Position numbers and translations under genes: made by a program. Under the pieces are notes generated by a model. The model searched no databases. It saw only the letters and a list, made by a program, of their open reading frames with translations, and was not told the origin of the DNA. DNA of 25,411 nt from Bacillota bacterium (GTDB taxonomy: Bacteria > Bacillota > Clostridia > Peptostreptococcales > Anaerovoracaceae), in assembly GCA_016302925.1 (NCBI GenBank), contig JAEDMR010000004.1, positions 1 to 25,411 of the forward strand, given 5' to 3'. Below, piece after piece: positions 14,462 to 20,705 of the stretch (positions are counted from its first letter, which is position 1; the number at the start of each line of letters is the position of its first letter).

Positions 14462-14490
14462 TTGAACTGGATGTGAAAAAGTGATATAGT
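14462..14490 (+). promoter_or_regulatory. Promoter of the purine permease gene
   Basis: TTGAAC (14462-14467) and TATAGT (14485-14490) are 17 bases apart, with TG one base before the -10 box (extended -10). The leader of about 60 bases shows no purine-riboswitch core. Confidence 0.65.
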
Positions 14491-14558
14491 CTTTATGTAT
14501 TTTTATTTTTACGGTTTCTTAACGCAATTGTTGAAACAAAAGAAAGGGACGCATTGAA

Positions 14559-15965
14559 ATGGAAAACTTTTTCAAAATCAAAGAGCACGGCACTACGGTG
14601 AAAACTGAGATTATTGCCGGTCTGACCACCTTCTTTGCCATGGCCTACATCATTTTTGTCAATCCGAATCAGGTAACGGGCTTTACAGAAGGTTTGGGAG
14701 AAATCTGGAATGCAGTTTATGTCGCTTCTATTCTGGCGGCTACCATCGGTACCCTGCTCATGGCACTGTATGCGAAAATGCCGTTTGCACAGGCTTGCGG
14801 AATGGGACTGAACTCCTTCTTCTTCGTCAGCTTCATTCTGCCGCAGGTAATCTCCGGCGGAGATGCCGTGCAGGGATATCAGGCTGGTCTGGTGATTATC
14901 CTGATTTCCGGTATTATCTTCCTGGTATTATCTCTGACCGGTGCACGCCAGTACATCGCCAAAGCCATGCCGGAATGCCTGAAAAAAGCCATTCCAGCCG
15001 GTATCGGCCTGTTCATCGCATTTATCGGATTCCAGAATGTAGGTATCATTCAGGACAATCCATATACATTGACCCAGTTCGTGGATATTCATGGTGCCAT
15101 CAATGGTGAAGGCGGAATTGCCACCGTTCTTCCGGCTCTGCTGGCGCTGCTGGGATTCGTGATCATCGGAATTCTGGCAAAGAGAAAAGTATCCGGCGCT
15201 GTGATCATCGGAATTATCATTACTACTGTTTTATACTATATCTGTTCCGGCACAGTGCCATCCTTCGACGTGACCCAGATCGGACAGTCTTTCAAGGATT
15301 TCGCTGCAGTCGGTGTGGTAGGTGTGTTCAAGGGAAGCTCCTGGGCACATGCATTCAGCCCGGAATTCGTAGGCGGCGTATTCAGTGCCATCATGTATAT
15401 CATCACCTTCTGCCTGGTAGATATGTTTGATACCATCGGTACGCTGTATGGTACTGCTTCTCAGGCAGACCTGCTGGATGAAAAGGGCGATCCGCAGAAT
15501 CTGGACAAGTGCATGGCCTGCGACTCCATCGCAACGGTATCCGGTGCTGTTCTGGGTACTTCCACCTGCACGACCTTCGTAGAATCCGCTGCCGGTGTAG
15601 CAGCAGGCGGCAGAACCGGTCTGACGTCTCTGGTTGTGGCAATCTGCTTCTTCATCAGCTTATTCCTCAGCCCGCTGGCCAGTATCGTTCCGGCCTGTGC
15701 AACGGCTCCGGCTCTGATTTATGTGGGCGTGCTGATGCTGGGCAACTTCAAGAAGGTTGACATGGAAGATATCGCTTCCGCAGTTCCTGCCTTCCTGACC
15801 CTGATCATGATGCCGCTGACCTATTCCATCGCCAATGGTATCGGTATCGGTTCCATCGCATACACGCTGATTGCCATTTTCACCGGTAAGTTTGAAAAGA
15901 AGGACATCATGGTTGCAGTGATCGGACTGCTGTTCTGCCTGAAGTTCATCTTCATTACCATGTAA
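14559..15965 (+). CDS. NCS2-family purine permease, AzgA/PbuG type
   Basis: The 468-residue product is a polytopic membrane protein with about 12-14 hydrophobic segments. The N-terminus FFKIKEHGTTVKTEIIAG LTTFFAMAYIIFVNP is characteristic of the AzgA branch of the NCS2 family (hypoxanthine/guanine/adenine permeases, PbuG/PbuO in Bacillus). VDMFDTIGTLYGTASQADLL and STCTTFVESAAGVAAGGRTG are the family's conserved transmembrane motifs. It would take up nucleobases using the proton gradient. A phosphoribosyltransferase gene follows downstream, suggesting salvage. The start has GAAAGGGA about nine bases upstream. A strong terminator follows. Confidence 0.9.
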   Translation: MENFFKIKEHGTTVKTEIIAGLTTFFAMAYIIFVNPNQVTGFTEGLGEIWNAVYVASILAATIGTLLMALYAKMPFAQACGMGLNSFFFVSFILPQVISGGDAVQGYQAGLVIILISGIIFLVLSLTGARQYIAKAMPECLKKAIPAGIGLFIAFIGFQNVGIIQDNPYTLTQFVDIHGAINGEGGIATVLPALLALLGFVIIGILAKRKVSGAVIIGIIITTVLYYICSGTVPSFDVTQIGQSFKDFAAVGVVGVFKGSSWAHAFSPEFVGGVFSAIMYIITFCLVDMFDTIGTLYGTASQADLLDEKGDPQNLDKCMACDSIATVSGAVLGTSTCTTFVESAAGVAAGGRTGLTSLVVAICFFISLFLSPLASIVPACATAPALIYVGVLMLGNFKKVDMEDIASAVPAFLTLIMMPLTYSIANGIGIGSIAYTLIAIFTGKFEKKDIMVAVIGLLFCLKFIFITM

Positions 15966-15996
15966 GTAATCCGGTTTTCTGACCGGTGCATAAAAT

Positions 15997-16041
15997 AAAA
16001 GGGCCCATCACAAAAGAACTGACTGCGTGATGGGCCTTTTT
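15997..16041 (+). terminator. Terminator of the purine permease gene
   Basis: The arms GGCCCATCAC (16002-16011) and GTGATGGGCC (16027-16036) form a perfect ten-pair stem with a 15-base loop, extended by A/T pairs, and TTTTT follows at 16037-16041. Confidence 0.92.
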
Positions 16042-16057
16042 GTATCTGAGATTCCCC

Positions 16058-16086
16058 TTGAAACCGGAAGCTTGAAAGAGTATAAT
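16058..16086 (+). promoter_or_regulatory. Promoter of the phosphoribosyltransferase gene
   Basis: TTGAAA (16058-16063) and a perfect TATAAT (16081-16086) are 17 bases apart. Transcription from here would give a leader of about 100 bases before ATG 16195, with potential stem-loops CGGG/CCCG and TCGCCGG/CCGGGCGA. Confidence 0.75.
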
Positions 16087-16194
16087 AATAAGGTACGGGG
16101 AGAAGAAACCCGGCATACCAATTCGCCGGCAGAGGAGATAAGACCGGGCGAACAGATTTTGGAAAGCGAAAAAGAACGCAGAAAGGATCGAAGT

Positions 16195-16746
16195 ATGTTT
16201 CACGAAATGACCATCGCGGGGCTGAAGAGACAGCTGCCCCTCTGTAAAGTAACAGATGACTTATACATCGGCGCCTTCATCATGTTTGGCGACGTGGAGA
16301 TTACCGTGGCATCGGCCCGGGAACTGCTGAAAAAAGCGCCGGAATTCGATATCATGATCACAGCGGAATCCAAGGGTATTCCTCTGGTGCATGAGATGGC
16401 GCGGCAGGCCGGCGTCAACGACTACATCGTAGCCAGAAAAGGACCGAAGCTGTACATGACGAACATCATTTCCACGGATGTGGATTCCATTACCACCGAT
16501 CATATTCAGACGCTGTGTATCGGTCAGCATGAGGCAGATCTGATGCGCGGTCGCAGAGTGCTCATTGTGGACGACGTGATCAGCACGGGGGAATCACTGA
16601 AATCCATTGAGACGCTGGTAAACCAGGTTGGCGGAAACATTGTGGGTCGTATGGCAGTGCTGGCAGAAGGTGAGGCGGCTGACCGGGATGACATCATCTT
16701 CTTGGAGAAACTGCCGGTTTTCAATCCGGACGGTTCGATAAAATAA
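16195..16746 (+). CDS. Phosphoribosyltransferase family protein, adenine PRT-like
   Basis: The 183-residue product has the type I phosphoribosyltransferase fold with the PRPP-binding motif VLIVDDVISTGES (122-134), and IMITAESKGIPLVHEMARQAG (53-73) and YIVARKGPKLYM resemble adenine phosphoribosyltransferase. It could convert a purine base and PRPP to the nucleotide, which fits the neighbouring base permease. Xanthine or other base specificity, or a regulatory PurR-like role, cannot be excluded, although no DNA-binding domain is present. The frame extends to 16027 through the upstream terminator; ATG 16195 is preferred since AAGGA lies seven bases upstream and the fold begins there. Confidence 0.82.
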   Translation: MFHEMTIAGLKRQLPLCKVTDDLYIGAFIMFGDVEITVASARELLKKAPEFDIMITAESKGIPLVHEMARQAGVNDYIVARKGPKLYMTNIISTDVDSITTDHIQTLCIGQHEADLMRGRRVLIVDDVISTGESLKSIETLVNQVGGNIVGRMAVLAEGEAADRDDIIFLEKLPVFNPDGSIK

Positions 16747-16770
16747 TATACGGAATCAGGAAACGAGAAG

Positions 16771-16804
16771 CTCCGGCCACCGGTTTGGTGACTGGAGTTT
16801 TTTT
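16771..16804 (+). terminator. Terminator of the phosphoribosyltransferase gene
   Basis: CTCCGG (16771-16776) pairs with CTGGAG (16792-16797), with an inner CACC/GGTG stem and one single-base mismatch on each side, followed by seven T residues. Confidence 0.88.
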
Positions 16805-16821
16805 CGAAAAGGGGATTTAAA

Positions 16822-17499
16822 ATGGGTTTACTGAAAAAAATGTTTATGCTGGCCTTTCTAGTCATTCTGACCTGGGTAGGACTGACATTTTACAGCGGCT
16901 GGCAGATGTATGAGGATGCGCTTGCAGCCTGCCCGCTGGAAGAAAAAGTGGCACAGACAACTGCTCAGGAGAATTTCACCACGCTGGATCAGCTGCCGGA
17001 GATTTATCTGGATGCGGTTTTAGCGGTGGAGGACCGAAGCTTTTATGGGCATCATGGATTTAACCTGCGGTCTACCGGGCGTGCATTGATCCGGAACTTC
17101 CAGGAAAAGGATCTGGTGGAAGGTGGAAGTACCATTACGCAGCAGCTGGCGAAGATCTGGTATTTTGATCTGGATAAGAAGTTCGACCGGAAGGTGGCGG
17201 AGCTGCTGATGGCCTTCAACATAGAAGAACACTATACGAAGAAAGAGATCCTGGAGTTTTATCTCAACTCCATCTATTTCGGATCGGGATATTATAATGT
17301 ATATGATGCATCCATGGGCTATTTCGGCAAGGTGCCGGCAGAAATGAATGACTACGAGGCGACGCTGCTCGCGGGAATTCCCAATGCACCGTCGGTTTAC
17401 TCGCCGGATGTGAATCCGGATCTGGCAGAGCAGCGCAGGCAGCAGGTGATTCAGTGCATGGAACAATATGGATATATCGAAGAAGGGGCCATCCGGTAG
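16822..17499 (+). CDS. Monofunctional peptidoglycan glycosyltransferase (GT51)
   Basis: The 225-residue product has one N-terminal membrane segment (about residues 6-25) and a GT51 transglycosylase domain outside the membrane. Motif 1 is EDRSFYGHHG (70-79) with catalytic Glu70; motif 2 is GGSTITQQLAK (101-111); a later segment KKEILEFYLNSIYFGSGYYN carries the second catalytic glutamate region. It would polymerise lipid II into glycan strands. There is no penicillin-binding transpeptidase domain, so it is monofunctional like MtgA/SgtB. Start: AAGGGG seven bases upstream of ATG. No clear own promoter was seen: it starts 18 bases after the preceding terminator, so transcription may depend on read-through or a hidden promoter. 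Confidence 0.9.
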   Translation: MGLLKKMFMLAFLVILTWVGLTFYSGWQMYEDALAACPLEEKVAQTTAQENFTTLDQLPEIYLDAVLAVEDRSFYGHHGFNLRSTGRALIRNFQEKDLVEGGSTITQQLAKIWYFDLDKKFDRKVAELLMAFNIEEHYTKKEILEFYLNSIYFGSGYYNVYDASMGYFGKVPAEMNDYEATLLAGIPNAPSVYSPDVNPDLAEQRRQQVIQCMEQYGYIEEGAIR

Positions 17500-17512
17500 G
17501 AGACCCCTTTTT
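17483..17512 (+). terminator. Terminator overlapping the end of the glycosyltransferase gene
   Basis: AAGGGG (17483-17488) pairs with CCCCTT (17504-17509), with a short inner stem TCC/GGA, followed by a T-run to 17512. The TAG stop codon of the gene (17497-17499) lies in the loop region. Confidence 0.75.
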
Positions 17513-17530
17513 CATTGCAGAACAGGCCGT

Positions 17531-18112
17531 TTACTGCTGCCGGTTCACGACCGGCTTCAGGCGGCGGATCAGGATGACAGCCAGCACGATCTTCACAGCA
17601 TCTCCCGGAAGGAACGGGAAGACGCAGGCCACCAGGCTGCCCATAAGATCGGTGCCGGTGAGGAACATGAACCAGGCCAGGCCGAAGGCGTAGCAGCAGA
17701 CCATACCGGTCAGACAGGCCAGAGCAAGGCGGACTATAGCTTTTTTCGCCGGCACGGCATCCGTGCCGGATGAAAGCAGCCCCACCAGAACCGCAGCGAA
17801 AAGATAACCGATGATAAAGCCGCCGGTGGCACCGGTGATGATGCCGAAGCCGCCGGAAAAACCTGCGAATACCGGCACGCCGATGGCACCCAGCAGGATA
17901 TAGATCAGTTCGCTGAAAAAACCGTACTTCACACCCAGCAGACCCCCTGCCAGATAGACTGCCAGCAGCGCCAGGTTGATTGGCACCGGCGTGAAAGGCA
18001 GCGGAATGTTGATCCAGGAGCAGACTGCGGTGACCGCAGCGAACATCCCTGCCAGGATCAGAAATTTCGTTTTATTTGCATGATTTGCTGCAGCGTTTTT
18101 TTCATTTACCAT
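17531..18112 (-). CDS. bioY: Biotin transporter substrate-binding subunit BioY
   Basis: The 193-residue product is a hydrophobic protein with about six membrane segments of the BioY family (S component of an ECF-type biotin transporter). Characteristic parts are IPLPFTPVPINLALLAVYLAG near the N-terminus, GFSGGFGIITGATGGFIIGY in the middle, and FLPGDAVKIVLAV near the end. No EcfA or EcfT genes are nearby, so it either uses a shared energising module encoded elsewhere or works alone. It is translationally coupled to birA: its ATG overlaps the birA stop codon (ATGGTAA). GGAGG lies 13 bases upstream, somewhat far. It is the second gene of the biotin operon. Confidence 0.9.
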   Translation of the reverse strand: MVNEKNAAANHANKTKFLILAGMFAAVTAVCSWINIPLPFTPVPINLALLAVYLAGGLLGVKYGFFSELIYILLGAIGVPVFAGFSGGFGIITGATGGFIIGYLFAAVLVGLLSSGTDAVPAKKAIVRLALACLTGMVCCYAFGLAWFMFLTGTDLMGSLVACVFPFLPGDAVKIVLAVILIRRLKPVVNRQQ

Positions 18113-19107
18113 GGTCTGATTGATACCTCCCCAGTTGTCAGTGTTTCCATCTCCCGCATTCTCCTGCCCTCCAGGTATTCCACCACCAGACCGCCGTTCT
18201 CGTCGATATCGATGGCTCTGGCTTTGATGCCTTTCGTATTCCGGTCCGGTGACTGGCCGGAGATGGTGTTATAGATGGTGATTCGCTCACCTAAAATAAA
18301 AGATTTCGCTTTATATTCCCGGATCAGCGTGCCGGTGTCCTTCTGCTGGATGGCGTCGAAGAACTGATTGATGATGGCAGCGGCAAGCTGACCTCTGCTG
18401 AACGGTTTCGGCGGATTCTGCAGATATGTGGCGATATCCGAAAGTTCCTCCGGAAATGACCCCGGGAAGCAGTTGACGCCGATTCCAAGAATAATTTTAT
18501 CGATATTGCCTGTTTCGAAGTTGCTCTGGGCTTCTGTCATCATACCGCTGACCTTTTTTCCGTTCAGGTAGATGTCGTTGACCCATTTGATCTTCGGATA
18601 GAGACCGGTCACCTGCTCGATGGCCCGGCAGACAGCCACAGCGGCGATGGTGGTCACCAGCATTGCCTTATCCAGCCCGAAATCCGGGCAGAAGGCGATG
18701 GTCATGTACAGGCCGGTTCCCGGCGGAGAATAGAAATTTCTCCCCAGTCTGCCCCGTCCCTTTGTCTGCTCATTGGCAACAATAATATACGGCTGCTCTC
18801 TGCAGTCGGAGACATCCAGCTCTCTTGCCACCCGGTTGGTGGAATCCGTCACATCAAACAGCTGATACCGGCAGGGCCGCGTCACGTGCTCCTTCAGGTA
18901 GTCTGCGGTGACGATATCTGTCTGCTCCCGCAGGCGATAGCCGGTACCGGCCTTGGATTCTATTATATATCCCTGCTCCTGCAGCTTTTTCATGGCTTTC
19001 CAGACTGCATTCCGGGAAAGTCCCAGCCGGTCGGCCAGCTGCTGTCCGGACAGATAGGTGTTGGTATTCTCGTTGAGAACCTCCAGCAGGGTGAGTTTCG
19101 TCGACAT
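18106..19107 (-). CDS. birA: Bifunctional biotin-protein ligase / biotin operon repressor BirA
   Basis: The 333-residue product has an N-terminal winged-helix domain (residues 1-60, SGQQLADRLGLSRNAVWKA) and a biotin-protein ligase domain with the biotinyl-AMP loop GRGRLGR (117-123) and KWVNDIYLNGKKVSGMM containing the key lysine. A C-terminal SH3-like part ends the protein. The winged helix marks a BirA able to bind DNA and repress, so it can attach biotin to acetyl-CoA carboxylase or similar proteins and act as a biotin-dependent repressor. The frame extends to 19236, but ATG 19107 has GAGGTG six bases upstream. A candidate operator over the promoter supports autoregulation. Confidence 0.92.
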   Translation of the reverse strand: MSTKLTLLEVLNENTNTYLSGQQLADRLGLSRNAVWKAMKKLQEQGYIIESKAGTGYRLREQTDIVTADYLKEHVTRPCRYQLFDVTDSTNRVARELDVSDCREQPYIIVANEQTKGRGRLGRNFYSPPGTGLYMTIAFCPDFGLDKAMLVTTIAAVAVCRAIEQVTGLYPKIKWVNDIYLNGKKVSGMMTEAQSNFETGNIDKIILGIGVNCFPGSFPEELSDIATYLQNPPKPFSRGQLAAAIINQFFDAIQQKDTGTLIREYKAKSFILGERITIYNTISGQSPDRNTKGIKARAIDIDENGGLVVEYLEGRRMREMETLTTGEVSIRPW

Positions 19108-19182
19108 AAAGTGCACCTCTTCTCTTTTATCTTTTTCTCTGCGCAAAATCCGTCTGCGCAGAACTTTGTCGTGACGCAGACT

Positions 19183-19211
19183 ATTATAACGGATGAAAAA
19201 CAAATTGTCAA
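19183..19211 (-). promoter_or_regulatory. Consensus promoter of birA-bioY
   Basis: On the minus strand a perfect -35 TTGACA (19206-19211) and a perfect -10 TATAAT (19183-19188) are separated by 17 bases. Transcription starts near 19176 and gives a leader of about 70 bases. Within it TCTGCGC (19138-19144) and GCGCAGA (19156-19162) can form a seven-pair hairpin. Such a strong promoter suggests control by repression. Confidence 0.9.
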
Positions 19212-19237
19212 CCCATATCGAATAATAGGGTGACATT
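19204..19237. promoter_or_regulatory. Candidate BirA operator
   Basis: On the plus strand, half-sites ATTGTCAACC (19204-19213) and GGGTGACATT (19228-19237) are separated by 14 bases. The first differs from the known Firmicutes BirA half-site ATTGTTAACC at one position, and the second is a more diverged match to the opposite half. The 14-base spacing falls in the known range for BirA sites. The operator overlaps the -35 box of birA-bioY. Confidence 0.65.
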
Positions 19238-19350
19238 GGCGCAGGGGATGGAATTGGATCGAAATCCTGTGAAAAATGACGAAATCAGCCGAAGAAAGTG
19301 TCCCGGGTATAAATATTTTGAAAAGAAATGGTGAAAAAAAAGCAGATACT

Positions 19351-19379
19351 TTGATTTATACGGAAGAATATGTTACAAT
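19351..19379 (+). promoter_or_regulatory. Promoter of the CNNM/CorC protein gene and secA
   Basis: TTGATT (19351-19356) and TACAAT (19374-19379) are 17 bases apart, and TG one base before the -10 box makes an extended -10. It lies about 110 bases from the oppositely oriented birA operator and should not be directly controlled by it. Confidence 0.65.
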
Positions 19380-19439
19380 AATCCAGCGGCTAAGAATGTT
19401 GTTTACTTGTATTTCAGTTATTTTGGAGGGATCAGATAT

Positions 19440-20690
19440 ATGCAATATATTATTGCAATCGTTTTGCTGGTGGTTTTCTCTGCCTATTTTTCGGCAACGG
19501 AAACTGCCTTTACTTCAGCCAACCGCATCCGGCTCAAGAACCTTGCCGGAGACGGCGATAAAAAAGCAAAGCAGGTTCTGGATATGTCGGAAAATTACGA
19601 CGCACTGCTCTCTACCATTCTGGTAGGAAACAATATCGTGAACATTGCCATGTCTTCCATTGCAACGGTGTTCTTCATGAAGCTGTATCCGTTGTACGGC
19701 GCCACCATCGCTACCATCGTGATTACCGTAGTGGTTCTGGTATTCGGCGAAATTTCACCGAAGAGCATCGCCAAGGAAAAAGCGGAAAGCTTTGCCATGT
19801 TTGCGGCGCCGCTGCTGAAGGTCTTTATCGTGACTCTGACACCGGTCAACTGGATCTTCACCCAGTGGAAAAAGCTGCTGGCGCGGATCTTTCATGTGGA
19901 CGGGGCTCGTCCCATTACAGAAGACGAGCTGCTGACCATCGTGGAAGAAGCGGAAACGGAAGGCGGGATTGATGAGGGTCAGAGCGAACTGATCCAGAAT
20001 GCCATCGAGTTCAACGAGCTGGAAGCGTGGGATGTGCTGACACCCCGGGTGGATATCGATGCCATTGAAATTGATGAGGATAAAGAAGAAATTGCCAGAC
20101 TGTTTCTGGAGACAGGATATAGCCGGCTGCCGGTCTATGAGGACGATCTGGACAATATCATGGGCGTCCTGAATCAGAAAGATTTCCATAACTATATTAA
20201 AGGCACGGATGCGGATGTGTCCGAATACGTGAAGCCGGTTATTTTCGTGGCAGGTTCCATGAAGATTTCTCAGCTGCTGAAGCGGCTGCAGACGGCTAAG
20301 ACCCACATTGCCATCATCGTGGATGAATATGGCGGCACGTCGGGCCTGGTGACCATGGAGGATATCATCGAGGAACTGGTGGGCGAGATTTACGATGAGC
20401 ACGATGCGGAGCAGCTGCAGGATATCGTGCAGCAGCAGGACGGTACCTACCGGGTACTTTGCGGCACCAATGTGGATAAAATGTTTGACTACTTCGATGT
20501 GGATGAGGATATTGATGCCAATACCGTCAACGGATGGGTGGTGCTGCAGATTGACAAGCTGCCGTCCGTGGGAGACCACTTCGTATACGAAGCAGATTTC
20601 AAGAAATTTGATGTGACAGTCACCAAAGCAGATGACCGTAAGGCGCTGGAAATCAACATGACGGTGACGGAACTGGAAAAAGAGGAATAG
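19440..20690 (+). CDS. Hemolysin/CNNM-CorC family membrane protein (DUF21-CBS-CorC_HlyC)
   Basis: The 416-residue product has an N-terminal DUF21/CNNM membrane domain (about residues 1-180) with FSAYFSATETAFTSANRIRLK and FGEISPKSIAKEKAE, a central pair of CBS domains (TPRVDIDAIEID, YSRLPVYEDDLDNIMGVLNQKD, then IAIIVDEYGGTSGLVTMEDI) and a C-terminal CorC_HlyC domain. The family is linked to magnesium and other ion efflux and was formerly named hemolysin; the ion here is unknown. The CBS pair likely binds a nucleotide such as ATP. Start at 19440 has GGAGGG nine bases upstream; the upstream in-frame TTG at 19407 lacks a site. secA follows after 15 bases. Confidence 0.9.
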   Translation: MQYIIAIVLLVVFSAYFSATETAFTSANRIRLKNLAGDGDKKAKQVLDMSENYDALLSTILVGNNIVNIAMSSIATVFFMKLYPLYGATIATIVITVVVLVFGEISPKSIAKEKAESFAMFAAPLLKVFIVTLTPVNWIFTQWKKLLARIFHVDGARPITEDELLTIVEEAETEGGIDEGQSELIQNAIEFNELEAWDVLTPRVDIDAIEIDEDKEEIARLFLETGYSRLPVYEDDLDNIMGVLNQKDFHNYIKGTDADVSEYVKPVIFVAGSMKISQLLKRLQTAKTHIAIIVDEYGGTSGLVTMEDIIEELVGEIYDEHDAEQLQDIVQQQDGTYRVLCGTNVDKMFDYFDVDEDIDANTVNGWVVLQIDKLPSVGDHFVYEADFKKFDVTVTKADDRKALEINMTVTELEKEE

Positions 20691-20705
20691 AAAGGGGTAA
20701 ATGCG

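Noticed and set aside
14491..14558. Possible purine riboswitch before the permease gene
   Set aside because: The leader is too short and lacks the conserved three-way-junction core of purine riboswitches.
16027..16194. Longer N-terminus for the phosphoribosyltransferase
   Set aside because: The extension begins in the preceding terminator stem and upstream of a clear promoter, and has no ribosome binding site.
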